A DNA stretch of 64,000 nucleotides from Chitinophagaceae bacterium (GTDB taxonomy: Bacteria; Bacteroidota; Bacteroidia; Chitinophagales; Chitinophagaceae). The notes under the pieces were generated by a model. That model was not told the DNA's origin. It worked only from the letters and a program-made list of their open reading frames with translations, and ran no database searches. Below are positions 26,901 through 36,000 of the stretch, in pieces. Made by a program: the position numbers and the translations under genes. The stretch covers positions 62,001 to 126,000 of the forward strand of contig JAGFIS010000029.1 in NCBI GenBank assembly GCA_024103425.1. The letters are read 5' to 3'. The first letter of the stretch is position 1. Each line of letters opens with the position of its first letter.

Positions 26901-29900
26901 GTACCGATACCATGGTATTAACGACACTATCAGGCTCTAAGTAAACATTTTGGTCAAGAAAAACAGGACAATATTGAATATGGTCATGAGGCGCATAATT
27001 ATTAAACTCACCTAATTTAACGGCAGTAGCAGGATTGAAAACCGGATCGGGCGAAATGTAAACGGCATCTATCCAGTAATCAAGCGGATAAGTAGATTGT
27101 GGTATTGAGTTATTAAAATAATAACACTTTTCTTGTTTAACCAGTCCTGACATTGTAGCCCGGTTTCCTACATTTTTTACCTGGTATTGAATCATAACCT
27201 CATCAAAAGAGAACACATCGGTCGGCATACCCACTGAGGTTACCGTCAGGTCGGGATAAGGGCCGGGATAGATGGTAAGTACCGAATAGGAAGCGTTATT
27301 TGTTTCATCTTCCTCTGTAACAGACTGGATATGTGTGTAAGATGATCTGACACAATCACCTTCCGGCGTATAGGCTGAACACATAGCATCAATGTTGTCG
27401 GCAATTACATACAGGTAATAGGTACCTGTAATACCGTAAGGAATGGTCACTTCTACTGTTTGAGTATAGGATTCTCCCTCTTGTAAATAAGTGAGATTAT
27501 CAACAGAGCGCAGGCGTAAATCCCCCATAACCCTTACATCGAGATCACCCGACAGCCAGATGTGATCTTTCCACTTCTGATTTCCCGTACTGCCGCCACC
27601 GATATTTTTTACTTCATAAGTGATTTGAACCACTTCTCCTTCCCTGATGCTCGCCGGTACAGTCATAGAAGAAACAACTAAATCCGGGAGGCCGCCTGTA
27701 CTGAATTCTTTAATATCCGAAACAGAGTTTAAACAACTGTTTTTAGCTCTCAACACCCAGTTGTAATCCGTGTTGTTTTTCAGATGTCGCGTGTGTTCAA
27801 AAATGGTCAAGTTTGAAACAGTTGGCTGGACGGGCTGCGCCTCTCCCTTCTCCCAGACAAAGAGGTCGTATTGTGTAGCATTTTCAACAGGTGCCCACGA
27901 GAATCTTACAGGATTCTTCAGATTCAGCGACTTGTCAGCAGGGCTCAATTCGCCTGTCATCACCGGGACGCCGGCAGGTATCACCTCGATTCTTACAGAA
28001 TCGTTGTACGAACAGCCTAAACTGTTAGTTGCATTAATATAATAAGTAGTAGAAGTTTCAGGCCATTTTTTGATGGATGCAGTCGTTTCTCCGGTTGACC
28101 ACTGATAGGTAACAGCATTCTTTGCGGTAATCGTTACCGTATCACCGAGGCAGATAGAAGAGAATGGCATAAATTCAACTTCAAGCGGCGGAAGTACATT
28201 TACATGCAGGGTGTCTGAGCCTGTCTTACAGCCATCCATATCTGTGTACCGGGCAAAGTAATCGCCCGTAATGCCGGCATATATCGTTTCAGAAGTTGCC
28301 AGTTTTTCAGCCTCACCTCCGGCAAGCACGTACCAGTCCACAGTAAGGTTGTCTCTGTTTTTCAGAAGCACGCTATCACCATAACAAAGATTTAATTCGC
28401 CATCCGTTTGCAACACAGTGCCTGCTGCTTTTGGCTTAACGGTAACCTGTACGCTTTCTGTTACAGAACACTGATATTGATCGGTAATCGTAACCGTATA
28501 GGTCGTTGTCTGCGAAGGAGCAACATTGATATATGATATATTACTGCCATTGCTCCAGCTATATTGCGAACCGCCATGAGCAGCCAATAATACACTCTCG
28601 CCCTGGCATATCGTTACATCAGCAGACACTCCTTTTTCTATCGGAGTATGTTTTGTGATTGTTTTGACAAGCGTATCATTTTCCGGGATCTCATCATTAG
28701 GCAGTGTGCTATACACAATGAAATGGTAGGTTCCGGTATCACTCAGGTTGGCACGCTGCGCAAAAGTGAAAGTTAGCTGACTGCCGGGAGCAATTTCAGT
28801 CGTAACCTGTTCTGTTACACTGCTACCGCCGTTGATTGCATAGGTAACCGGGAAGTTGTTCACCGGAGAAGAACCCTCATTGGCAATGATGATTGTAACC
28901 GGAGTGGTATCGGTAAGCGCACATTCTCCACTTTCAATACTGAGTGACCTGATGCTGACATCAAAAGGTACTTTATCAACTGTAAAGCTATCTACCAGCG
29001 TCAGGCTCCATCGTCCTTCCTGGCTTTTCGTTCTCACATATAAACGATGCAGGTCACTTGATAGCTGACTTACATCTATATCAAATGAAATACCGGCAAT
29101 GTCTTTTCCGGGTGTCAGAGCAATAGCAGTAGCGTTTCCAATACCGGGGTCGGTATCTACAAAGTATTCGGCCGCAATAATATTCTGAGGCTCTGCGGGT
29201 ACGGGGGGATAAGCGGGATTGTCGTCTATTACAAAATCTCTGATGGTTACCAGGCTCCAGAAGCCTTCGGCGCTCTTTGCTCGCAGATAAATCTTATGAG
29301 CGCCATAAGATAATCCTGACACATCAACAGGCACATCTATATCTGCTAAATTAACTCCGGGTGTTAAATTAATAGTGGTACCGTTACCAAAGCCAGGATC
29401 GCTATCTATGAAATATTCGGCAGCTATAATATTCAGAGGCTCTGCAGGCACGGGAGGGTAATCCGGATTGACGTCTATCACAAAATCTTTAATGGATATC
29501 AAACTCCAGAATCCTTCGGCACTTTTTGCCCGCAGGTAAAACTTATGAACTCCCAGACTTAAGCCCGTCAGATCTACCTGCGCTGTCATATCTGCGATAT
29601 CAACGCCCGGTGTCAGGCTGACGGCTGATCCGTTACCAAAGCCAGGATCGCTATCTATGAAATATTCGGCAGCTACAATATTCAGAGGCTCTGCAGGCAT
29701 GGGAGGGTAATCCGGATTGTCGTCTATCACAAAATCTTTAATGGACATCAAACTCCAGAATCCTTCGGCACTTTTTGTCCGCAGGTAAAACTTATGAACT
29801 CCCAGACTTAAGCCCGTCATATCTACCTGCGCTGTTATATCTGCGATATCAACGCCCGGTGTCAGGCTGACGGCTGATCCGTTACCAAAGCCAGGATCGC

Positions 29901-30525
29901 TATCTATGAAATATTCGGCAGCAATGATATTCTGTGCCGGTGGTGGTGCATCCGGATAAGGCGGATCTTTATCATAAATAAAATCAGCAAATGCTGTAAT
30001 GCTCCAGTTGCCTTCATTATTTTTTGATCTTAAATAAAACTTATGCACACCATTGGTAATGCCGGTAATATCAACACTTGCTATTACATCCTTAATGTCA
30101 ACTCCCGCACTGATACTAATGGGCGTGCCATTACCATGGCCGGGGTCTTTATCTATAAAATATTCAACTGCAACAATATTCTGCGGGGTGGCGGGAGCAT
30201 CCGGATACGTATAGTCCAGATCATGTATAAAAGGCTTCAATTCTGTATGGCTCCACCTGCCTTCGGCACTTCGCGTACGCAGGCCAATCCAGTGAACGCC
30301 CGGCAGTAAACCGGAGGTGTTAATAACAGCGGGTGATACTGTGATGTTTACTCCGGGGGTGATGGGCAGAGCAATGCCGCTACCGAACCCGGGGTCTTTG
30401 TCAATGAAATATTCGGCAGCTACAATATTTTGGGGTGCCGGTGGTGGTACAGGGTACGCGGGGTCTTGTGCACCGGACCTGAAAAACAACACCAATCCAA
30501 AAAATATCAGCAACAACCGTTTCAT
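20989..30525 (-). CDS. Giant T9SS surface adhesin (CARDB / collagen-like), paralogue 1
   Basis: 3178 residues. Signal peptide 1-20. Six repeats of 83 residues (33-530; EYFIDSDPGFGNG ... HKFYLRTKSAEGFWSL). Immunoglobulin-like units with internal Cys pairs at about 625-860 (YSWSNGS, TITDQYQC). Seven CARDB-like domains, about 945-1890, each opening like ADLVVTSVKIPDT and containing VKNIG. A pre-peptidase-like beta domain follows (about 1890-1990). A glycine-rich collagen-like stretch spans about 2416-2594 and ends in three PPGT repeats. Next is a Cys-containing hydrophobic glycine-zipper segment (GLIGMVAGATAGAVGAAFLC), then a conserved CDPNEIIGPAGYG...LFENDPE region, and a type A T9SS sorting domain (about 3095-3178; AYPNPFRESL, GIYVLKVTLG). 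It should be exported by T9SS and displayed on the cell surface, probably for adhesion. It follows a beta-helix gene by 29 bases. Paralogue at 33071. Confidence 0.93.
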   Translation of the reverse strand: MKRLLLIFFGLVLFFRSGAQDPAYPVPPPAPQNIVAAEYFIDKDPGFGSGIALPITPGVNITVSPAVINTSGLLPGVHWIGLRTRSAEGRWSHTELKPFIHDLDYTYPDAPATPQNIVAVEYFIDKDPGHGNGTPISISAGVDIKDVIASVDITGITNGVHKFYLRSKNNEGNWSITAFADFIYDKDPPYPDAPPPAQNIIAAEYFIDSDPGFGNGSAVSLTPGVDIADITAQVDMTGLSLGVHKFYLRTKSAEGFWSLMSIKDFVIDDNPDYPPMPAEPLNIVAAEYFIDSDPGFGNGSAVSLTPGVDIADMTAQVDLTGLSLGVHKFYLRAKSAEGFWSLISIKDFVIDVNPDYPPVPAEPLNIIAAEYFIDSDPGFGNGTTINLTPGVNLADIDVPVDVSGLSYGAHKIYLRAKSAEGFWSLVTIRDFVIDDNPAYPPVPAEPQNIIAAEYFVDTDPGIGNATAIALTPGKDIAGISFDIDVSQLSSDLHRLYVRTKSQEGRWSLTLVDSFTVDKVPFDVSIRSLSIESGECALTDTTPVTIIIANEGSSPVNNFPVTYAINGGSSVTEQVTTEIAPGSQLTFTFAQRANLSDTGTYHFIVYSTLPNDEIPENDTLVKTITKHTPIEKGVSADVTICQGESVLLAAHGGSQYSWSNGSNISYINVAPSQTTTYTVTITDQYQCSVTESVQVTVKPKAAGTVLQTDGELNLCYGDSVLLKNRDNLTVDWYVLAGGEAEKLATSETIYAGITGDYFARYTDMDGCKTGSDTLHVNVLPPLEVEFMPFSSICLGDTVTITAKNAVTYQWSTGETTASIKKWPETSTTYYINATNSLGCSYNDSVRIEVIPAGVPVMTGELSPADKSLNLKNPVRFSWAPVENATQYDLFVWEKGEAQPVQPTVSNLTIFEHTRHLKNNTDYNWVLRAKNSCLNSVSDIKEFSTGGLPDLVVSSMTVPASIREGEVVQITYEVKNIGGGSTGNQKWKDHIWLSGDLDVRVMGDLRLRSVDNLTYLQEGESYTQTVEVTIPYGITGTYYLYVIADNIDAMCSAYTPEGDCVRSSYTHIQSVTEEDETNNASYSVLTIYPGPYPDLTVTSVGMPTDVFSFDEVMIQYQVKNVGNRATMSGLVKQEKCYYFNNSIPQSTYPLDYWIDAVYISPDPVFNPATAVKLGEFNNYAPHDHIQYCPVFLDQNVYLEPDSVVNTMVSVRIPYDYNGTYYIFIQTNVSGVMEAEYGNNMMRSEPIEVHLAAPADLIVSEVQAPSTAHNGEKASISYTVKNIGANPPFNDHWADEIYLSKEETFNIDSSIRIKTINVYGKDLNLLPNNTYPVTGEYDIPRDITGSYYVYVHTDVNNHVYEFDKDDNNILRSQNPILITDGDRADLVVTSVKIPDTIGYNKSFPIKWTVRNTGNKPVGGVRIDRIYYSSGDHYNEYNIHVIKSVDYNDVLQPGDSLVKSVIISVPEHSGDSLNFVVKTDAKDVVYESDEANNMWSSLESGYTYPVIIPGGPVVPGMFTDIALVSAVPQSAAWSGEPLVVTTTVKNNSAHDMLKNTYVSAFVYLSDDAQAGHGDVILGTINFGKLSAGAEFSKDISVTIPDGADGSYYLIMYLHRTGFADTIPHNDTLVIPLNVSLTTPADLAITSITIPDTVYAGSQFDIVYTIKNTGPVAVKKAWADSWFVSTDPKVGEKPAGASGNYFEETTINPGESITRTVVANIPPWLSGYYYVGIVINSNRKVYEHGSYDDNIMSEIRNVQKPLIADLTITNMVMPDTATLGDTISTFFTIKNVGTNPAVGPSRNGIYLSQGASFDPQVSTLMAAANVNVFLRPGDSTRYETRHQIQKVMPAEYYGIGRVNIGTTIPEEEFGNNATTAQNKINVGIHTLQPNVKDTILNRNVNDLYFKIDVEADLDIVVEFSPRFGWNSCDVYGAFGYVPDRVNFEYRSEYVDALNKLIIPTTRAGTYYLRLYSPYMEKQRSTIIARTLPFSITSVTPGKAGQGIVTMTALGAGFKEGVSFALRKSGSNVNVTTPVSMNLNNSMKAQLTWNLAGVDLGTYDLVAINPGNVEVRLSDAVQVEASTGRMVGVGALSPDVIRAGSAVFYTFYVQNEGNVDIPFVETSIISPGYTSILSVKTKGNIKSRFDWDLPGVDTLLYPYLEREGSKILLLHSRNLKVGERAEVLVRYNGFISNSFGITISAEALEKDEFLSRQWGGIEIARRLILEKPSVLNVPSLRQVAEDPLSFRKTILDEYIRMGIIEASDTVDTQPCLSCMEFVDREPADFSPGNSPGRQYFPYIKFLPGHKYEWEIANTYRINLLHDGWDYIYTDSTLEVLATKTYPFTIEIISLDLFNRPNYLSTFEPGYDRAWPIAYAAQGIKGFQKDKFIIDTSKFVQYNFTYGGVFSIDTSGTGDTLLIRFKARKPGPGEPGIPGGPGGFGQPGGRGGPGGPGTITIPAGRGGDGGVGGPGGNYVPAGRGGDGGPGGDNEDGGKGGDGGNGGRGGTGTMGREGGNGGNGGTGGTGGIGGNGGNGGDGGDGGGGDYHRSDGGSGGSGGSGSNSNGSRGRDGNRGNPWSPQPQTNPPGTPPGTPPGTPPDDSYDYPGLELGDLPPIEPLCVYWGQPNMNTRCNTIPWLIGCGLTGYSCFTLFASGGAKLGIPGGLIGMVAGATAGAVGAAFLCGNGLGTCSQGGLPLVGKAAQYFLCRPVVRPCDPNEIIGPAGYGAQRFVSNKDSLSYTILFENDPELATVAAQRVTITQDVHENFDLSSFRLQEFGFGGFVFDVPEGLSNYTTTLMMPDSLGYDVNVTTGMDIIKKQIFWTFQTIDRTTGLPPANPLLGLLPVNDSTQDGEGYVKYTIKPKEDTHTGDSLTATASIVFDINPPITTNTEWNIIDAVSPVSNVLSQHKVEYNTVINLNVAMNDDMEGSGEKEFVLFYKENDGEYIKLDTVFTTSMIEFVGNPGSTYCFYTIAKDNVNNEEQKQGSCELSVYLRPETTVPVDWLYFTAKRFDQSVLLKWATAHEFNSSHFVVERSVDGTNFSDIAVVNSTGNPYLGKDYQYEDRDVRSLQVPVLFYRLRQVDKDGAFKYSTIVAVQVDHLNEVTVVAYPNPFRESLNILINAPGTPSVQEKVQLYTVDGVMVYERNISGRLRTSPVILSDLPFLPPGIYVLKVTLGNDVKTIKLFRR
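22744..23277 (-). repeat. Low-complexity Gly-rich (collagen-like) coding tract
   Basis: Within paralogue 1, about 178 codons made mostly of GG(D/N/T/R)-type triplets (GGPGGFGQPGGRGGPGGPG, GGNGGNGGTGGTGG) and ending with PPGTPPGTPPGTPP. The C-rich plus strand and the minus strand both stay open in other frames here, giving spurious long His- or Val/Met-rich frames that are not genes. Confidence 0.9.
28962..30429 (-). repeat. Six 249-bp in-frame tandem repeats
   Basis: Each unit encodes 83 residues beginning NI(V/I)A(A/V)EYF. Units 3 and 4 (around 29473-29721 and 29722-29940 on the plus strand) differ by only a handful of bases; the outer units are much more divergent. This points to recent duplication or gene conversion in the middle of the array. 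Confidence 0.88.
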
Positions 30526-30554
30526 AGCTGCCTGGTTTAGGTTGGCAATTACAA

Positions 30555-31613
30555 TTAATTGTTGTTACGTGTACTGAAGGTTACATTCATCGTATTGGTC
30601 CCCGCCGGGATAACATCCGGAGCAGTTATACTGTAAATAGTAGGGATATTCGGGATGCCCGACAGTTTATACGGATCAGTCGCACCAAAGGCGCCACAAT
30701 CGGGGTTAACGACCGAACCTACAGTCAACCCGGCTCCAATGGCGGGCGAACCCGCTTTGAGTTGCCATTGTCCGTCTTCACTGTTACCAGTCGGTCCCAG
30801 AAACATCTGTTCATCCGTGAAGCCGTCCTGATTATTATTGGTTCCAACATAAGATGCAAACCCGGCCGGATTGCCTATGGCCAGATTATTCTTGAGAAAA
30901 CAGTTGACGACAGTGAATGAACTATTGTTGATAATATTGTTGGCAAAGTAAGCTTCTGATATATTGACCGTGCTTCGGAATACATTGTTACGGATGACCA
31001 TATCCAGATTTAAGGGATTGGATATATTAACCGCTCCATTAAATATATTGTTACGAATATCCCAGCCTTTTGTCACCCAATCAGCTAAGGACATTGCTGT
31101 AGCGGGATTATAAAAATAACATTTGGTGATCTTCCAGCCAACCTGATCAGACCCCGGATAATTACCAGACTGCGACATCGCCCAAATCTTGCACCGCGTA
31201 ATCGTAATACTGTCTGTACCGAAACCGGAACGAGTCTGAAAAATCGCAAGATGAAAATCTGCCAGGCCGATAAATTGCGAACCCGACGCGGACGAATCCA
31301 CATTAATAACTTGATTCCCAAAACCGGAAGGTTTGATGTTGGCTTGTAAACCGGTATTCTGATCCAGGTAGTAACCATTTCCGATGATAACAAGCCTCTT
31401 CGACATGTAAAAATTTCCCTGATAGGGAATATCACTGCCTTCAACGTAAATTGTATCTCCATCTTTGACATTGTTATTGCTAATAGCCGTAGATAACTGA
31501 GTAAAATCTGCGTTGACTCCGGGCGTGTTATTCACCCTCCAGATCTTTGCTTCGCTTTGAATGTTAAATAAGAAAAAACAGAAAGCAGAAAGGAAAAGAG
31601 TTTTTGTATTCAT
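30555..31613 (-). CDS. Secreted right-handed beta-helix protein, paralogue 1
   Basis: 352 residues, signal peptide to about residue 22 (FCFFLFNIQSEA). The start of the mature protein, KIWRVNNTPGVNADFTQL, then DGDTIYVEGS, is typical of secreted pectin-lyase-fold proteins. The middle has short hydrophobic/Asn turns (ITRCKIWAM, ITKCYFYNPA, IRNNIFNGA, IRNNVFRS, FANNIINNSSF, LKNNLAIGNP), one beta-helix rung each. The C-terminus has GNSEDGQWQLKAGSPAIGAG and ends without a T9SS tail. Catalytic residues of polysaccharide lyases are not evident, so binding rather than cleavage is likely. It lies 29 bases upstream of the giant adhesin and is surely co-transcribed. Clear paralogue at 42063, with the same gene order. 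Confidence 0.88.
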   Translation of the reverse strand: MNTKTLFLSAFCFFLFNIQSEAKIWRVNNTPGVNADFTQLSTAISNNNVKDGDTIYVEGSDIPYQGNFYMSKRLVIIGNGYYLDQNTGLQANIKPSGFGNQVINVDSSASGSQFIGLADFHLAIFQTRSGFGTDSITITRCKIWAMSQSGNYPGSDQVGWKITKCYFYNPATAMSLADWVTKGWDIRNNIFNGAVNISNPLNLDMVIRNNVFRSTVNISEAYFANNIINNSSFTVVNCFLKNNLAIGNPAGFASYVGTNNNQDGFTDEQMFLGPTGNSEDGQWQLKAGSPAIGAGLTVGSVVNPDCGAFGATDPYKLSGIPNIPTIYSITAPDVIPAGTNTMNVTFSTRNNN

Positions 31614-31794
31614 GGCTGAAAAGTTTTAGTATTGGCTGAACTACCAAATTTACCTCCTGCCATTGCCGTTTCTTCTCACCCTAAAGGATGATTTTGTGAC
31701 GAAAGCAATTCTTTTGCGATAGTAGATTGGGGGGAAATGGTTAACGCCAGAGGGCCGGAAAAATATTTAGGTAAAGAAACTGCCGGTGCTTTAT

Positions 31795-32607
31795 TTAAAA
31801 CGAATTATTCACCCGGTAATACTTCGCTTTAATCTCAGGTATCAGCACTGACAAGTTTTTAATTCTCTTCTCATCCGATGGATGTGTAGATAAGAACTCA
31901 GGCATTCTGCTTTGATTGCGCCTGGCCATTCGCTGCCAGAAAGGTATCGCAGCCTCGGGATTATATCCTGCCATGGCGGCAAAGATGAGTCCCAGTTTAT
32001 CAGCCTCGCTCTCCTGCATGCGGCTGTGCGGTAAGGAAAGGGCCAGATTGCTGCCGACAATGTACAGCCCCAGAAACAGCAGTTGAGTTTCCTGCTTTTT
32101 TTCTTTCAATGCTTCCTGCAACACCATACCCCCAAGGTTGATCAACAAGCCTTGGCTCATCCGTTCATTGCCGTGCCGCGCTATGGCATGCGCAATCTCG
32201 TGACCCATCACCACAGCGAGGCCATCTTCTGTTTCAGCTACGGGTAACAGTCCGGTATATACGACAACTTTACCGCCCGGCATACACCAGGCGTTGATCA
32301 TTTCATCTTTTATGGTGTTGAACTCCCATTGAAACTTTTTGATCTCCTTGTTAAGGTTGTTTTCCGTCAAATAAGTTTCCACTGCGTTCTGAATGCGGTT
32401 CCCTACCCGGTTCACAATCTGTGCTCTCGGATCCTCAAGCGACAACGTCGGACTGTTTCTTACTACCGAATCATATTCGCTGAAAGCCAGTTCGCGTATC
32501 ATGAAATCAGGCACCAGGTTCAATTGCTTGCGGCCTGTGATGGGCACTGTCTTGCAGGAGACAAAACCAAAGACAACCAGAACAAAAATGAAGAGTAGCT
32601 GTTTCAT
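31795..32607 (-). CDS. M48-family metallopeptidase lipoprotein
   Basis: 270 residues. Lipoprotein signal: hydrophobic stretch followed by C18 (VVFGFVSC), so it is anchored in a membrane facing the periplasm. The zinc motif H136-E-I-A-H140 lies in VVMGHEIAHAIARHGNERMS and the third ligand is E199 in ESEADKLG; NAWCMPGGKVVVYTGLL is the usual strand before the motif. STHPSDEKRI near the end is also conserved in this group (LoiP/YcaL-like quality-control proteases). It should degrade misfolded envelope proteins. It sits between the two duplicated beta-helix/adhesin pairs, with element copy b about 235-290 bases upstream of its start. Confidence 0.92.
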   Translation of the reverse strand: MKQLLFIFVLVVFGFVSCKTVPITGRKQLNLVPDFMIRELAFSEYDSVVRNSPTLSLEDPRAQIVNRVGNRIQNAVETYLTENNLNKEIKKFQWEFNTIKDEMINAWCMPGGKVVVYTGLLPVAETEDGLAVVMGHEIAHAIARHGNERMSQGLLINLGGMVLQEALKEKKQETQLLFLGLYIVGSNLALSLPHSRMQESEADKLGLIFAAMAGYNPEAAIPFWQRMARRNQSRMPEFLSTHPSDEKRIKNLSVLIPEIKAKYYRVNNSF

Positions 32608-32699
32608 TTCAAATAGGCTTTGTTATTATTTCAGAATATCGTCATCCGGCGGGTTGTTTCAACCACCAACAGTCATATCGCTTCTTAAGGCCCAATGCC

Positions 32700-32743
32700 T
32701 CCGGAGCACTGAAACATTTCAGTCTCCGGAAGGGCACCGCCCT
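32700..32743. other. Hairpin-rich segment upstream of the M48 gene
   Basis: TCCGGAG and CTCCGGA enclose a second stem (CTGAAA / TTTCAG) at 32700-32730, followed by AGGGCACCGCCCT at 32731-32743. There is no T run, so it is not an obvious terminator. The 463-base gap 32608-33070 otherwise holds element copy b and the terminator of the second giant gene; no gene is seen. Confidence 0.45.
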
Positions 32744-32839
32744 TGCTATTGAAAAACCACTGGTTTACACTTTTGCAACAGTGTATCCACCTGAAATATG
32801 CTTTCCCAAAACTCCTTTAAGAAACGCGGTTTTATATTC

Positions 32840-32900
32840 ACTGAAAAAGGTGAAATATTTTTGAATTGACTCCTCCAAAAAGGGGAGTATTGTCCATACT
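32840..32900. promoter_or_regulatory. Shared bipartite element, copy b
   Basis: CTGAAAAAGGTGAAA, then after the same interval TCCTCCAAAAAGGGGAGT, then ATTGTCCATACT. It lies between the terminator of the second giant gene and the M48 gene, so it is most likely to act on the M48 gene. Confidence 0.65.
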
Positions 32901-33002
32901 TTAACTTGGCGGTCCGGACGGCTGTGAGCGTTAATTAAACCTGCAAGGTTGGAACAGCTATTTCCATCATTTAAAACCTTAAAGCAGTAGTACTTTTTTA
33001 TC

Positions 33003-33040
33003 AAAAAAGCAGGTACTTCTAAATTATGAAGTACCTGCTT
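33003..33040 (-). terminator. Intrinsic terminator of the second giant adhesin gene
   Basis: A perfect 13-base stem, AAGCAGGTACTTC / GAAGTACCTGCTT, with an 8-base loop, followed on the minus strand by a run of T. It lies 30 bases past the stop at 33071. Confidence 0.92.
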
Positions 33041-33070
33041 TCTCATTTTATAACTTACGGTTGCTTCCCG

Positions 33071-36000
33071 TTAATACCGCGTAATCTTAATTGTCTTGAT
33101 CTGACCATTAAGGTAGGTTTTCAGGAAATAAACACCCGCTGCCAGATTCGGAATATCCGGTAATAGAATCTGTGCATTCCTTGTCCTTCCGGCAATACTC
33201 TTTTCATATACCAACACGCCTGTTGTTGTAAAGATCTGTACTTTATCGCCGGGAGATGCAGGCTCAAAAGTAGTGATCGATAGGATGAGGTTATGGCGGA
33301 ATGGATTTGGCATCACTTTTATAACCGGTGCAAAGTACTCGCCCTTAACCGGCAAAGCAACAATTACCGAATATTTAAATTTGCCATCTCTGTCAACCTG
33401 CCGCAATCTGTAGTACAATACATCAACTCCCGTATATACAGCATCTTTATCTACATAAGTGTAGGATTGTTTTCCGCTGCTTGCTCCGGAGTTCACTCTG
33501 CCAATATCAATAAACGTCGTACCATCCGTTGAACGCTCAACTATAAAGTAATCGCTGTTCAGCTCTGAGGCAGTTGACCAATCCAGATGCACATCTTTAT
33601 TCACCAATCTTCCTTTAAAGTAGATCCAGTTTACAGGTACGGGAGTGTGCGGATCGAGTTGTAAACTCAGCTCGCAGCCATTCTTCATCTGTTCTTCATG
33701 TCCCACATTATCAGTAGCTATTGTAAAGAAGCAATAAAGGGTTCCCGGATTACCCACGAAAGATATTGCGTATTCAGTAAAGACGCTGTCGTACTTAACA
33801 AAAGGCCCGCCGTTTTCAGAATAGTATAAAACATAATCTCTGACACCGCTACCTCCCTGGTCGTCATTGAGCTGGACATTCAAATTGATCACGTTTCCAT
33901 AATCTACCGATGCCTGGCTGCTAACGGCTGATGCAGGTCGTCCGGCATCTATTATATTCATAGCTGTATTAGTCATGATCGGCGGATTAATGTCAAACAC
34001 AATCTCGGCTTTTGCCCTTATGGTATCGCCGGTTACTGTACCATTCGCTGCTTTTATGGTATAGGTTACGAACCCTTCGCCGGCACCGGTAGAATCATTC
34101 ACTGCCAGGAAGCCTGAGAGTGGATTTTCAGGTGAAAGTCCGGTATTCGGATCTATTGTCTGGAATATCCAGATGATTTCGCGGTTTACCACATCGAGCC
34201 CTGCCGTAACATTCACGTCGAAGTCCAGAGAATCGGAGAGGTTCAGCCTGGTTGTATAGTTCGACTGTCCTTCAGCAACGTCAAAGATCATATTGCCGAA
34301 TCCGAAGTTACCTACTCTGAAGGTTGACATATCAAGATTCTCATCGATCTTCTGGGTAATCACCACTCTCTGTGCAGATGCAGAAGCCATTTCAGGATCA
34401 TTCTCAAACAGGATCATATACGGCAGTTCCTCTTCATTCGACACAAATTTTTCGGGTCCGTATCCGGGCGGTCCTTGTATTTCATTCGGGTCACAGGGAC
34501 TTATCACAGGTGTACAGAAATGTTTTTTCAGTAAATCGCCTGAAAGGGCTTTACCTTGTAAGCAGTTTCCTGCAGCCCATCCGCACGATGCTGCCGCCAG
34601 TACTGCCCCCGCACCTGCCCCTATCACTGCACCTACCGGGGTAAATACGAGCCCTAATGCCGTGCCGCCGGAAACAAACAATTTATAACAACCGGCCATC
34701 TTGATACCACATTCAATACCCGTAGCCCAAGGTGCAGCAGTACACAGGAAGCTGCTCAGGGCTGATGGCGGCGGGGCTTCACAACCACCTCCTCCTCCCA
34801 GTCCACCCGGAGGTCCGCCGGGGCCACCCGGTGGTGGTGGCGGTGGCGGTGGGAATCCGGGTGGTGTCGGTGGCGGCACCGGAGGTACCGGTATGAACGG
34901 ATAATCGGGATCGCCGGGTACAGGTGGTACCTGTGGCGGTGTATCCGGAGGTGTACCAGGTGGTGTACCGGGAGGTGTAGGGCCTTCCGGACCCGGAGGT
35001 CCGTCGGGACCTTCAGGTGCACCCGGGCCTCCACCAGGACCGCCAGGGCCTCCCGGACCTGGTGGTCGCCATTCATCTCCATAACCTCCGGCTCCTCCTG
35101 CCCCACCTTTTCCACCCGGGCCACCGGGACCACCACGGCCTCCTGCCTGCCCGTAACCACCAGGGCCACCAGGAATACCATCCTCGCCCGGGCCGGGCTT
35201 TCTGGCGGTAAACTTCAGCACCAGTGAATCTGTACCACGCTGTTCCAGTGAGAATATACCGCCATGAGTCAGGTTGTATTGTACAAAAGGTGCCGTGTCC
35301 AAAACGAATTTATCTTCCTCAAATCCATGAATGCCTCCCTTGGCTATGGCGATCACCCACTCGGTATCATATCCGGGCTCAAAACCTCCCAGATAGCCCG
35401 GCCTGCTGAAGAAATCAAGCGAAATGAGCCGAACCGTAAACGGTTGCTGTGGTGTGGCGCTGATGTTGATCGGACCATAAGTGTAAATAAGATCCCATCC
35501 ATTCCAAGATCCGGCAAATCCATGGTAGTTATTGATCTCCCAATTATAATGCTGGTTTTTACCGAAGTCGGCGTAGGGCAGTACCAGCAGTCCCGGACTC
35601 GTTCCCGGATCATAAACCACATCCGGATCGTCAGGATCAGGCAGGCCCGATCCGCAAGTCTCGCAGGAGGTTATATTAACCGTATCTTCAGCTGTAATCA
35701 AACCAAAACCAATCATCTGCTCCAGTAACAGTTTAGTAAACGCCTCTTTATCCTGAGCAATCAGTGAAAGATCGGGATCGCCAAAGAAATCCGGATTATA
35801 AAGCGCCACATTACGCATGATCTCAATACCGCTTAATTGTCGGGCCATAAAGGTATCTCTGTCGAATCCCTGGGCCATAACCGTAAGCGGGAAAGTCGAA
35901 TTGAGGAATTTCTCAAACAGAATTGAAACCTCGGCTTTTTCTCCGGCCTTAAGATCTCTTGAATGGAGCAGAATGACTTTGTAACCATCCTGAGTGAAAT

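Noticed and set aside
34701..35211. Several frames opposite or alongside the Gly/Pro-rich tract of paralogue 2.
   Set aside because: Same cause: low-complexity GC-rich coding sequence keeps other frames open.
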